This document shows positions 19,759 through 28,280 of a stretch of 64,000 nt of DNA, piece by piece. Source of the DNA: Paenisporosarcina antarctica (GTDB lineage: Bacteria > Bacillota > Bacilli > Bacillales_A > Planococcaceae). Location of the stretch: NCBI RefSeq assembly GCF_004367585.1, contig NZ_CP038015.1, positions 2,920,001 through 2,984,000 of the forward strand, given 5' to 3'. The translations under genes were made by a program, and so were the position numbers. The first letter of the stretch is position 1. Each line of letters opens with the position of its first letter. The notes beneath the pieces were generated by a model. That model was not told where the DNA came from. It did no database searches and worked only from the letters and a program-made list of their open reading frames with translations.

Positions 19759-20487
19759 TTAAATCCTACCCCCTCTTTCTAACACCTCTGCGACATGCAT
19801 AATTTCAATTTCTTTACCTGTTCTTCTCATTCTTCCACCAATGTTCATGAGACAGCCTAAATCAGAGCCAATCAATACGCTTGCTCCTGTAGAAGTAATG
19901 TTTTTAATTTTCTCATCAACCATTCTCTCAGAAATGTCGCTCATTTTGGCAGCAAAAGTACCTCCAAATCCACAACAGTCCTTACAATAAGGTAATTCCT
20001 TTATCGTAAGACCATCTACCTGACTTAACAGTGCGATTGGTTCCTCTTCTATTTCTAAACCCCTAATCATATGACATGAATGATGATATGTTGCAGTGGA
20101 TTCAAGTTTGGCATCGAGATCCTCGACTTTCAGAACATTCACTAAAAAATCTGAAAATTCATGAGTTTTATCTGCAAGATTTTGTGCCTTATCACGCCAT
20201 ACAGGATCACTTTCAAATAACACCGGATAGTAATGATGAATCATAGCCGCACAGGAGCCAGAAGGTGTTACAACTGTCTCACTATTTTCAAAAGCACGAA
20301 TTACTTGCTTCGCAGCTTTCATTGCGTCCTTATGGAAACCACTGTTATAAGCAGGTTGACCGCAGCAAGTTTGTTCTTTAGGAAATTCGACTTCCACTCC
20401 AAGTTTCTGCAACACATTGACCACACTCATCCCTACTTTAGGGTAAAATGCATCTGCTAAACACGTAATAAAAAGAGCCACTTTCAT
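19759..20487 (-). CDS. lutA: Lactate utilization protein A, Fe-S oxidoreductase (CCG domains)
   Basis: The 242-aa protein has two cysteine-rich CCG domains, [13 protein letters not shown] near residue 40 with [10 protein letters not shown], and HHSCHMIRG near 135 with [12 protein letters not shown] near 168. These bind a non-cubane Fe-S cluster in LutA/GlpC/HdrB-type proteins. It is the first gene of lutABC. ATG 20487 has AAAGGAG 8 nt upstream; ATG 20493 is too close. A palindromic operator and a promoter lie just upstream. Confidence 0.92.
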   Translation of the reverse strand: MKVALFITCLADAFYPKVGMSVVNVLQKLGVEVEFPKEQTCCGQPAYNSGFHKDAMKAAKQVIRAFENSETVVTPSGSCAAMIHHYYPVLFESDPVWRDKAQNLADKTHEFSDFLVNVLKVEDLDAKLESTATYHHSCHMIRGLEIEEEPIALLSQVDGLTIKELPYCKDCCGFGGTFAAKMSDISERMVDEKIKNITSTGASVLIGSDLGCLMNIGGRMRRTGKEIEIMHVAEVLERGGRI

Positions 20488-20511
20488 CGTCATTCTCCTT
20501 TGTCTATTAAG

Positions 20512-20541
20512 ATTATAAGATGGAATCTTGTTCTCTGTTAA
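20512..20541 (-). promoter_or_regulatory. Promoter of lutABC
   Basis: On the minus strand TTAACA (20536-20541), an 18-nt spacer and TATAAT (20512-20517) are seen, about 25 nt before the lutA start. The -35 hexamer lies inside the palindromic operator. Confidence 0.6.
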
Positions 20542-20554
20542 CAGTTAACAGAGA
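20532..20554. promoter_or_regulatory. Perfect palindromic operator, probably for the adjacent GntR regulator
   Basis: The arms TCTCTGTTAAC and GTTAACAGAGA (11 bp, perfect) are separated by one base. The site overlaps the -35 of the lutABC promoter and lies 24 nt after the stop codon of the GntR gene. It has the size and symmetry of FadR-subfamily GntR operators. Confidence 0.65.
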
Positions 20555-20578
20555 GTCATCAAAAAAAAGAGCCTCGTG

Positions 20579-21244
20579 TTACCTAGCATTCATTTTAAGA
20601 ATAGCTTCTAAACTATTTTTAATATGTGACCGCATTTCCAGTTCCGCTTTTTGTTCATTTCTTTCAAGTAAAGCTTGGTAAATTTGTTCATGTTGCCCGA
20701 TAATATCATGAATATTAGGATAGTAATTACGGATCATCGTGTTTCTTATATAGATTACCTTGGTCTTTATTACGCTCATCAATTGAATTAACTGTTGGTT
20801 TTCAGACCCCTCAATTATTACATCATGAAATGCTTGATCTAACTTACCCAGTTCTGTAAATGATTTCTGTTGATCAGCTTCTTTTGTTTTCTCAATGATT
20901 AGCACTAATTCATCTAGTTGTTTCGTAGACATTTTTTTGACAGCTAGTTGAGTTGCTAATACCTCGAGACTCTCACGACATTGAAAAACTTCTTCCAGGT
21001 CTTTTCGTGTAGGTTGATAAACTTGGATAGGACCTCCATTTTGAACAATTAGTCCATCTTGCATGAGCATACGAAATGCTTCACGAATCGGTCCTCTACT
21101 AACTCCTAATCTCTCAGCTAACTTCACTTCTACTAAGCGTTCCCCTGGGTGAAATTCTCCTTCCAATAGCAAAGACTTAATAATGGTATAAGCCTGCATA
21201 TGAAGAGGCTCAGTTTTGATAACTTGTTCGATTTTACACACCAC
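20579..21244 (-). CDS. GntR family transcriptional regulator, FadR subfamily (LutR-like)
   Basis: The 221-aa protein has an N-terminal winged HTH: LVEVKLAERLGVSRGPIREAFRMLMQDGLI, about residues 38-66 (written here in segments: SRGPIREAFR is the recognition helix). The C-terminal all-helical FCD ligand domain has ESLEVLATQLA and FHDVIIEGSEN. It lies directly upstream of lutABC on the same strand and probably represses it, with lactate or a related acid as effector. The start is uncertain: GTG 21244 sits next to AAGG; GTG 21241 is also possible. Confidence 0.85.
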   Translation of the reverse strand: MVCKIEQVIKTEPLHMQAYTIIKSLLLEGEFHPGERLVEVKLAERLGVSRGPIREAFRMLMQDGLIVQNGGPIQVYQPTRKDLEEVFQCRESLEVLATQLAVKKMSTKQLDELVLIIEKTKEADQQKSFTELGKLDQAFHDVIIEGSENQQLIQLMSVIKTKVIYIRNTMIRNYYPNIHDIIGQHEQIYQALLERNEQKAELEMRSHIKNSLEAILKMNAR

Positions 21245-21427
21245 CTTGCAAAATAATTGTTTTTAATGACCTACTATTTATAATTCATTTACCAAGTATT
21301 ACTGTCTTTATTAAATTACTAGTTCGTTAAAAGTTACACTATTCATAATAAATAGTCAATACAACTTATTAACTATCTGGTTTTTTCTGTTGGTGAAAGT
21401 GCGTTATGATTTGCACTATGTAATGAG

Positions 21428-21450
21428 AAAGGACTGCAATGGCAGCCCTG
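21428..21450 (-). terminator. Short terminator of the VOC-family gene
   Basis: On the minus strand GGGCTG, a 6-nt loop, CAGTCC and TTT follow 15 nt after the stop codon. The stem is short, so confidence is modest. Confidence 0.45.
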
Positions 21451-21464
21451 ATTTTCAAAAGCTA

Positions 21465-21878
21465 TTATTCAACTTGCCCTTTTTCAAAGTTCAAATCCCA
21501 TGTATAGCCAAACTTATCTAGTACTTTAGCGTATTTAGCTCCCCAGAAGGTATCTTGTAATTCCATGATAGCCTTACCGTCTTCTAGTAACGCATTATAC
21601 AAACGATTCACTTCTTCTTCGCTTTCACATTCAACCATCAATGCTACATTTGTTGTACCCGATTCGCCGGGAGTTGCTGAATCAGCAAGCATGATACTGA
21701 AGTTTCCATTAGTTAAATGACAATGCATAATGAAATCAGCAGCTTCAGGCGGATGTGGAAAATCTCCGTCACTATACTTCATAATTCCCGTGTTCTCCAA
21801 CTCAAAAATTGTTTCATAAAATATCGCAGCATCTTTTCCATTCCCGTAAAACGATAAATATGGTATGACTGGTTTCAT
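21465..21878 (-). CDS. VOC family protein, PhnB-like glyoxalase fold
   Basis: The 137-aa protein begins MKPVIPYLSFYGNGKDAAIFYE and includes HCHLTNGNFSIMLADS, VALMVECESEEEVNRLYNAL and the C-terminal DKFGYTWDLNFE. This is the pattern of PhnB/YjdN-type members of the vicinal oxygen chelate superfamily. The enzymatic role of these small proteins is not established. It is monocistronic. Confidence 0.85.
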   Translation of the reverse strand: MKPVIPYLSFYGNGKDAAIFYETIFELENTGIMKYSDGDFPHPPEAADFIMHCHLTNGNFSIMLADSATPGESGTTNVALMVECESEEEVNRLYNALLEDGKAIMELQDTFWGAKYAKVLDKFGYTWDLNFEKGQVE

Positions 21879-21974
21879 TCGATTCCATCCCCTTTACTTG
21901 TTATGTTCTTTCCTTATTAGGATTCGTCACTTATCTAAAAATGCCTTTTATTTTGAAGGAGATTTATATTTATT

Positions 21975-22385
21975 CAGAGCCACAATTGTCCCTCACATTG
22001 TAGCTAGCATTTGGGATGGAACACTCTTTGTTTCGTTAAAGTAAGAAAACCCCAACCAAAGTGAGTTCCAAAGCTATGAAAATTTTGTGAGGTTTCCGGT
22101 TCGCTTTAATGCACACATGCTGCATCATAACCAAAAGAAAAATAAGAATTGTGATGTGAAGTTGTCACATCACAATTCTTATTTTAGACAACCTTGCGGC
22201 GAGTGTGAGTCCTTCCCTCGCCTACAAACTAAACGTGCAGAGTTGTTTGGGTTTTGATTTACTTTTGACTGAGCACTTACTGCGTGTTGCAAGTTTAAAG
22301 ATTCTTTCTTCGTAACTTGAAAGAAGGTTTCGTACACTATACAGTTTGCAAAATTTAGCTTTATCTAACACGGACGATTTCAACT
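21975..22385. repeat. Diverged intergenic repeat, copy A, with a 19-bp palindromic core
   Basis: The block begins cagagccacaattgtccc. Its centre is a perfect inverted repeat (22141-22159 and 22165-22183, arms beginning AATAAGAATTGTGATG, loop agttg). It is followed by ttagacaaccttgcggc and a pyrimidine-rich tail. The same order of blocks occurs at 32283-32640 with a quite different palindrome in the middle. No ORF with a ribosome binding site is present. The strong hairpin followed by T-rich sequence could also terminate transcription. Confidence 0.55.
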
Positions 22386-22430
22386 CAACTTGCCCTTATG
22401 AACAAACATTATCCCCAACTATAACTCTTG

Positions 22431-23471
22431 TTACAAATCATCAAACCCATTGTCTTGCACATTAACTTTTACGTATTGACGCGACTTTTGTTCGAAGAAA
22501 TCTGTTTTACCTAGATCTACTTCTTCATATGCTTTAATCCATTTTAAAGGATTTTTGCGATAGCCTGGGAATGGACGTTCATAGCCAAGTTGAGCGCAGC
22601 GAACATTAGCGTAGAAGTAGATGTATTCTTCTACGTCCTCAACATCTAGGCCATCGATCTTGTCGCCAATGACTTCACGTGCCCATTCGATTTCGTGTGC
22701 AGCTGCTTCTTTGAAGATCTTTTCAACTTCAAACGCTCGTTCCGGAGTATCGTATTCAGGGTACTCCCGTAATAATTCTTGATATATTTTCACAAATAAA
22801 TCAACGTGAATTTGTTCATCTCGATTAATATAGTTTATCATCGTGCTCGTACCGACCATCTTTTGTTGACGTGCCAGATTGTAGAAAAAAGCAAATCCAG
22901 AATAGAAAAATAGTCCTTCCAAGATGACATCATAAACAATCGCTGTTAATAACGAATCCACATTCGGCTTATCGGAAAAAGCTTCATATCCTTTCATGAC
23001 AAAATCGTTTCGTTTCTCCAGTACCGCTTCAGTTCGCCAGTAATCAAACACACGGTCTTGCTCTTGTTTTGACACTAAACTTGAAAGTACATAGGAATAC
23101 GAATGATTATGAATAACTTCTTGTTGTGCCAAAATAATCATTAGTGCATTCAAACTAGAATCAGTTAAATAGTCAGCCACTTTTCCTGCAAAGTCAGTTT
23201 GAATACTATCGAGTAAAGCAAGTATGCCAATAATTTTCAAGAACGCTTCTCGTTCCGCATTATTTAAAGATCCGAACTGTTTTACATCTGACCCCATATT
23301 TATTTCAAATGGGGTCCAAAAGTTTCCAAGCATTCGTTTATATTTTGGATATGCCCAACTAAACCGAACATCATCCCAATTTAAAATATTTGAGGAGGAG
23401 CCATTTACAATTCCAGTTGAACGATTCGGTGCATTTTTATCCATGAGCTTTCGCTTTTCAATTGTCGTCAT
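22431..23471 (-). CDS. nrdB: Class I ribonucleotide reductase, beta (radical) subunit
   Basis: The 346-aa ferritin-like R2 protein has metal ligands and a tyrosyl-radical region: TDFAGKV, then AQQEVIHNHSYSYV (Glu, His and the nearby Tyr), VILEGLFFYSGF and NRDEQIHVDLF (Glu, His). The C-terminal tail NGFDDL docks into the alpha subunit. Start ATG 23471 has GGAGG 8 nt upstream and lies 13 nt after the alpha-subunit stop. No nrdI flavodoxin gene is adjacent and lengths fit class Ia better than Ib, but the subclass is not settled. Expression should follow the upstream cobalamin riboswitch. Confidence 0.9.
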   Translation of the reverse strand: MTTIEKRKLMDKNAPNRSTGIVNGSSSNILNWDDVRFSWAYPKYKRMLGNFWTPFEINMGSDVKQFGSLNNAEREAFLKIIGILALLDSIQTDFAGKVADYLTDSSLNALMIILAQQEVIHNHSYSYVLSSLVSKQEQDRVFDYWRTEAVLEKRNDFVMKGYEAFSDKPNVDSLLTAIVYDVILEGLFFYSGFAFFYNLARQQKMVGTSTMINYINRDEQIHVDLFVKIYQELLREYPEYDTPERAFEVEKIFKEAAAHEIEWAREVIGDKIDGLDVEDVEEYIYFYANVRCAQLGYERPFPGYRKNPLKWIKAYEEVDLGKTDFFEQKSRQYVKVNVQDNGFDDL

Positions 23472-23484
23472 ACACATTTCCTCC

Positions 23485-25707
23485 TTAGCTTGAACAGGAT
23501 TCACATTCTATCAATTCAATCGATGTTGAGCGAACATAGTAGGTTGTTTTCAAGCCACTTGCCCATGCATCTAAATGTAAATCAAGCAATTCTTTTGCTT
23601 TGATTGTGTTTTGAACATATAAATTCAATGATATCCCTTGGTCGATATGACGTTGACGAGCAGCATTTTGTTTTAACGTCCAGTGTTGATCGATGAAATA
23701 AGCTGATTTGTAATACCAAGTAGTATCTTGATTTAAATCTGGCACAGTTACTGGGATTTTATAGTCTTTCTTCTCTTCTGAATAACTCTTTTGGAAAATG
23801 GGATCAATACTTGCCGTGCTTCCTGCTAAAATCGATGTGGAAGAGTTTGGTGCAACAGCCATTAAATAACCATTTCTCATACCGTTCATGGATACATCGA
23901 AGCGTAGTTCACACCATTTTTTTGACAAGTATCCCCGAGATGCAAAGTATTCACCATTATGGAAATCTGATCCTTTAAATAATGGATACGGTCCTTTTTC
24001 CCTTGATAAATTCATCGATGCTTTAATAGTTAAATAGGCAATTTCTTCATACAATTCATCTGCAAACTCAACGGCTTCATCAGATTCCCAGCGTATTGCC
24101 TTTAATGCTAATAAGTGATGCCAACCAAATGTACCAAGACCAATTCCACGGTATCTCGCGTTTGTTCGCTCAGCTTGAGGCACTGGAATCATATTCAAAT
24201 CAATGACATTGTCGAGCATGCGAACCTGAACTTCTATCAGTCGGTTTAATACGCCAGCTGGAACTGCTTTTCCTAAGTTGATTGAAGACAAATTACACAC
24301 GACAAAATCGCCAGGCTTACGACGGGTCACTATGATATCGTCTTCTATCGTTATAGATTCAAATGTCGTCGCACTCATGTTTTGGAAAATTTCTGTACAT
24401 AAGTTACTGCTATAAATCATGCCTTCATGCTTATTCGTATTCTTGCGATTCACTTCATCACGATAAAACATATACGGCACACCAGTTTCGAGTTGGCTTC
24501 TCATAATGCGTTTCATGATATCAATTGCAGGAACTACTTCTCTCGTTAATCGCTCGTCTGCTACACATGCTTGATAGTTATCACGGAAAGAGCCTTTGCC
24601 TTTCATTTCATCATAGGAATCTTCAAGAGAATATCCCATAACAGTACGCACTTCATGAGGATCAAATAATGTCCATTCTTCCCTCGCTTGAACTTTCTCC
24701 ATAAAAATATCTGGTAGGCTAACACCTGTGAAAATATCGTGAGCGCGCATTCGCTCATCGCCGTTATTTAACTTCAAATCCAAGAATGGCATGATGTCCT
24801 TATGCCACACGTCTAAGTAAACTGCAATTGCACCTTGTCTTTGTCCAAGTTGATCTACGCTAACTGCTGTATTGTTCAATTGTTTAATCCACGGCATGAC
24901 ACCGCTTGATGCGCCTTTAAATCCTCGAATCGATGAACCACGGCTACGTACTTTCCCCATATAAATGCCAATACCACCACCATATTTTGATAATGTAGCA
25001 ACGTCTGTATTGGAATCATATATACCTTGCAAACTATCGTCGACCGTATCAATAAAGCAGCTTGATAACTGACCATGAGGCTTTCCTGCATTGGACAGAG
25101 TTGGCGTTGCAACCGTCATATATAAGTTGCTCATCGCCCAGTAAGATTCTTTAACTTTTTCTAAGCGATTTATAGATTCATTTTGCATTAATGTCATAGC
25201 AATAATAAGCCAGCGCTCTTGAGGAAGCTCGGCTGGAGTTTTATCGTAATCTTTTGCTACGTAGCGGTCCATTAACGTTTTTAGTCCGATATAGGTAAAT
25301 AGTGTATCCCGCTCCGGTTCAATAATTTCACTTAACGCAATGATTTCTTTTTTCGTATAAGCCTGAAGAAGACGAACGTCATATAACCCCTTGTCAGACA
25401 AGCGGCTGAGATGTTTGTAAAAATCGTTGTATACTTCATCGTTTGTACAGTTTCGAGTAACAGCGAGTTCGTTGTAAACTTGCGTTAAATAAATACGTGC
25501 TGCAACAAATGTCCAGTAAGGTTCTTCTTCGTCCAAATGACTTAGTGCATCTAAAACCATTGCTTGTGCTACTTGCGAGTCAGTAGCTTGAGGATTTTTC
25601 TTCAACCACTTGTCATAGGCACGTACTAATGGTGCTAACTGAACTTCTTTAAATATTGTCAATAATTCATCAATCAAATTCTCTTTTTTTGTTAATACCT
25701 TTTGCAC
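23485..25707 (-). CDS. nrdA: Class I ribonucleoside-diphosphate reductase, alpha (catalytic) subunit
   Basis: The 740-aa R1 protein has LSNAGKPHGQLSSCF (first active-site Cys, about residue 218), YGGGIGIYMGKVRSRG, SSNLCTEIFQ (Asn-Cys-Glu catalytic triad, about 437), LSSINLG and the radical-transfer Tyr pair in TTYYVRS. The C-terminal CESCSS is the thiol pair reduced by thioredoxin/glutaredoxin. I see no N-terminal ATP-cone, so dATP feedback of the usual type is not expected. The start is GTG 25707, with AAAGGGG 10-12 nt upstream. The gene follows a B12 riboswitch and its terminator, implying it is switched off when cobalamin is plentiful. Confidence 0.93.
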   Translation of the reverse strand: MQKVLTKKENLIDELLTIFKEVQLAPLVRAYDKWLKKNPQATDSQVAQAMVLDALSHLDEEEPYWTFVAARIYLTQVYNELAVTRNCTNDEVYNDFYKHLSRLSDKGLYDVRLLQAYTKKEIIALSEIIEPERDTLFTYIGLKTLMDRYVAKDYDKTPAELPQERWLIIAMTLMQNESINRLEKVKESYWAMSNLYMTVATPTLSNAGKPHGQLSSCFIDTVDDSLQGIYDSNTDVATLSKYGGGIGIYMGKVRSRGSSIRGFKGASSGVMPWIKQLNNTAVSVDQLGQRQGAIAVYLDVWHKDIMPFLDLKLNNGDERMRAHDIFTGVSLPDIFMEKVQAREEWTLFDPHEVRTVMGYSLEDSYDEMKGKGSFRDNYQACVADERLTREVVPAIDIMKRIMRSQLETGVPYMFYRDEVNRKNTNKHEGMIYSSNLCTEIFQNMSATTFESITIEDDIIVTRRKPGDFVVCNLSSINLGKAVPAGVLNRLIEVQVRMLDNVIDLNMIPVPQAERTNARYRGIGLGTFGWHHLLALKAIRWESDEAVEFADELYEEIAYLTIKASMNLSREKGPYPLFKGSDFHNGEYFASRGYLSKKWCELRFDVSMNGMRNGYLMAVAPNSSTSILAGSTASIDPIFQKSYSEEKKDYKIPVTVPDLNQDTTWYYKSAYFIDQHWTLKQNAARQRHIDQGISLNLYVQNTIKAKELLDLHLDAWASGLKTTYYVRSTSIELIECESCSS

Positions 25708-25747
25708 TATGTATTAGCCCCTTTCAAATCCCAAAATTTAGTCATAC

Positions 25748-25789
25748 AAAAAAGCGACAGCACAGCCTATTCGGCTGAGCAATCGCTCA
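25748..25789 (-). terminator. Riboswitch expression-platform terminator upstream of nrdAB
   Basis: On the minus strand AGCGA and CAGCC pair with GGCTG and TCGCT around a short internal loop, followed by TTTTTT. It lies between the cobalamin aptamer and the nrdA start, as expected for transcriptional control. Confidence 0.8.
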
Positions 25790-25904
25790 TAATTGATAGA
25801 ATGGAAAGGAGTTAAAATGGTTAACGAGGAAATGGAATATCGCTCGCTACTGATAGCTCGCTTCCACTCCTCAACCCCCGAAGAAAGTGTTGCTTATTCG
25901 AAAA

Positions 25905-26062
25905 AATGGCAGGTCTCCTGGCTCGTGTATCATCCTTCTATACGCCTTCCCGTGCAAATACACAGTGGTCATTGTATAGTCGTTCACACTTACAGTTGCG
26001 GGGACAGCTTCGGCATTTACCGAATTCCCTATTATACCATCGCTGGTACCATTTTCTCGTTT
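25905..26062 (-). promoter_or_regulatory. Cobalamin (B12) riboswitch controlling class I ribonucleotide reductase
   Basis: Read on the minus strand, the conserved B12-box elements occur in order: AATGGTACC near 26050, AATAGGGAATTCGGT near 26025, GCTGTCCCCGCAACTGTAAG near 26000, and the 3' motif GAGCCAGGAGACCTGCC at 25908-25925. The long variable arm between them folds as in known aptamers. The terminator at 25748-25789 gives the off-state. A riboswitch on nrdAB is known logic in bacteria that also have a B12-dependent class II reductase. Confidence 0.9.
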
Positions 26063-26148
26063 ACATACTATATATGGTGTTTTGTATAAATATTAATCTA
26101 ACATATTGTGTTTTATGATTCAATAGACGAATTGTCAGTGAAATTCAC

Positions 26149-26604
26149 TTAGCCCCTATTAACGCTTGTTAATTCGCTTAAAAAATATTTTTTATCATCT
26201 TCTTTTTCTATGTTTTCCGCTGCTGTTTGACCTCGTTCAAACCACTTGCTCATTGACTCAAAGTTTCCTCGGCACTTCTCTGCACGGGCAAGTGATTCAT
26301 ACGCAAAAGCTAAATCGAAATCTCCAAAGCCTTCCGCTTCACATAATTCAATACCGGCAACCCCATAAAAGTAGGCCGCTTCCCCTTGACTCAGGATGGC
26401 ATGAACTCGTGACACTTGCCAATAACCCCTTGCCAAATTGAGTTTCTTACCAATTTGACGCCAATGATAAAGTGAAGCATATGCCTTTTCAAGCATCTGT
26501 GAATCTTCATCACTCGTGCGCTCTTTTTTCTCAATCAAATCCCATGTTTCGTTAAACAATTGGACTGCCCATTTTCGGTGAAGACCGTTCTCTTCCTTTG
26601 TCAT
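26149..26604 (-). CDS. Small helical-repeat (TPR-like) protein of unknown function
   Basis: The 151-aa soluble, acidic protein is largely alpha-helical. It has repeated Ala/Tyr/Trp-containing helix pairs (ASLYHWRQIGKKLNLARGYW, AYFYGVAGIELCEAEGF, DLAFAYESLARAEKCRGNFE) that look like TPR-type repeats. I know no specific function. It begins 14 nt after the diguanylate cyclase gene and is probably co-transcribed with it. ATG 26604 has AGGAG 11 nt upstream; GTG 26616 overlaps that site. Confidence 0.75.
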   Translation of the reverse strand: MTKEENGLHRKWAVQLFNETWDLIEKKERTSDEDSQMLEKAYASLYHWRQIGKKLNLARGYWQVSRVHAILSQGEAAYFYGVAGIELCEAEGFGDFDLAFAYESLARAEKCRGNFESMSKWFERGQTAAENIEKEDDKKYFLSELTSVNRG

Positions 26605-26618
26605 ACTTTCAACCACTC

Positions 26619-28157
26619 CTATTCTACATGCTCTTTGCGCGTTCTTTTCTCTAAATACATACGCTGGTCAGCCAATGTGTAAAGCTCGTCATAAGTAGTT
26701 CCTTCTAATGGATATTCGCTACACCCTATACTCAATTTTACTTCGATAAAAACATCTCTAAAAATGAACGGTTGATTTCTAAAAGCATGATGTACACTAT
26801 CCATTAATTGTAGTGCATTTGTAAATCGTTTGTTATCCGAAACAGCAAAGACAAACTCGTCTCCACCAAGCCGACCAACATGTCCACTTTCAGCAACTAA
26901 TTCACGCACAATTTTGGCTGTATGAATGAGTACTTCATCTCCAATAATATGACCATGAATATCATTTATCTCTTTAAAATGATCTAAATCCAATAGTCCA
27001 AAGTAAGCAATATGAGTTGGATTATCAACAATATATTTCTCGGATAATTGAACAAATGACGCGCGATTTGCTACACCTGTTAAAGTATCGTGATAAGCCA
27101 AATATTTAAGACGATCATCTGCTAATTGTTTCTCTGTCACATCTCGACAAATTAAATAGTAGGAAATCGACCTGTTTTTTATAAACCTTTTCCCATCTAG
27201 TTTAAAATAAGTACTAAGATTATCAGTTTTCATATGATACACAATGGAATGAACTGATTTTCCTTGCTCTAATTGATTTTTAATATTGACTAATTGTTCA
27301 TCGTTTATGGACGCATGAAATAACGCAAAAAATTCTTTTGTGTTATCAGGAAAATGTAAGAATGCAGCTTGATTGGCCTTTTCTAATTTCCACATGTCAT
27401 TAAAAATAAGAGTAGCTGATGAATTCAAATTAAACAGGGTGGCATATTGATCATTTTCATCAGATAGGAAATTATATTTCAACATGCTATAGGTGATTAA
27501 CACTGCAAATAAAACACCGATATATAAATAAGGATACGGTGGTAATATGCCACGATAATCTGGCAGACCTAGTACGAGTATCACGCCAATACTTCCTAAA
27601 ACAACCCAAGAGAGGAACTTTAAAAGGCGAATATCTTGTTTTGAATGAACTCGTTTTATACCGTTTTTCAACATGAAATATGAGGGCAACGATATGATGC
27701 AACTTGCAAGAACAGTCACGTAATAAGTAGGATCTAGTACGCCATAAACCCAAGGACCCTGTCTAACATAATTTTCAATAAGCAGACTAGGGTTGACCGT
27801 TAAAATGTTATAAACAACAAATGGTAACGGTAAATAAAATACCCATGGATATAGCCATTTCGACATGATATCTTCCATTTTGGCTACTTTTGCAAAAAAA
27901 TGAAAACTAAACATAACAATGAATAATCCACAAATTTTTATCACATATTCGTGAATATAGGGACTATCTGCAGTGGGTAAAGCATGTCGAGTAAATTCGC
28001 CTAGGAATATAATGGCATATAAGTTGATAATGATAAAAGCAAGTTGATGCTCAGTCCTCTTTGGATTACGGAATATCACGACAAATGACATCGATAGTAA
28101 AACAGAAGAAGGCAATATATAGGCAATGAAATAATAAATAAAAGTTGATATTGTCAT
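26619..28157 (-). CDS. Membrane-bound diguanylate cyclase (GGDEF domain)
   Basis: The 512-aa protein has seven hydrophobic segments in residues 1-225 (a 7TM sensor-like domain), a PAS-like segment at about 240-345 and a C-terminal GGDEF domain from about 350. The active-site motif RLGGDEF is intact, with DLDHFKEINDIHGHIIGD upstream, so it should make cyclic di-GMP from GTP. The inhibitory I-site RxxD is absent at the usual place (HVGRLGGDEF preceded by ELVAESG), suggesting no product feedback. The trailing TPR-like gene may be a partner. Confidence 0.9.
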   Translation of the reverse strand: MTISTFIYYFIAYILPSSVLLSMSFVVIFRNPKRTEHQLAFIIINLYAIIFLGEFTRHALPTADSPYIHEYVIKICGLFIVMFSFHFFAKVAKMEDIMSKWLYPWVFYLPLPFVVYNILTVNPSLLIENYVRQGPWVYGVLDPTYYVTVLASCIISLPSYFMLKNGIKRVHSKQDIRLLKFLSWVVLGSIGVILVLGLPDYRGILPPYPYLYIGVLFAVLITYSMLKYNFLSDENDQYATLFNLNSSATLIFNDMWKLEKANQAAFLHFPDNTKEFFALFHASINDEQLVNIKNQLEQGKSVHSIVYHMKTDNLSTYFKLDGKRFIKNRSISYYLICRDVTEKQLADDRLKYLAYHDTLTGVANRASFVQLSEKYIVDNPTHIAYFGLLDLDHFKEINDIHGHIIGDEVLIHTAKIVRELVAESGHVGRLGGDEFVFAVSDNKRFTNALQLMDSVHHAFRNQPFIFRDVFIEVKLSIGCSEYPLEGTTYDELYTLADQRMYLEKRTRKEHVE

Positions 28158-28241
28158 TTTACCCGCCTCTTTTCTCCTACCTAATTATGTATATATTATC
28201 AGTATAATTTATTAGGGAAAAATTCTCACTAGTTAATACTC

Positions 28242-28270
28242 AAAAAAGACGATCTCAATTTGAGACCGCC
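28242..28270 (-). terminator. Terminator of uppP
   Basis: On the minus strand a 10-bp stem GGCGGTCTCA/TGAGATCGTC (two G-U pairs) is followed by TTTTTT. Confidence 0.7.
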
Positions 28271-28280
28271 TTCCAGTAAA

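Noticed and set aside
25793-26118. Two plus-strand ORFs (98 and 70 codons) opposite the nrdA leader
   Set aside because: They lie across the cobalamin riboswitch on the other strand and are explained by it; no homologous protein pattern.
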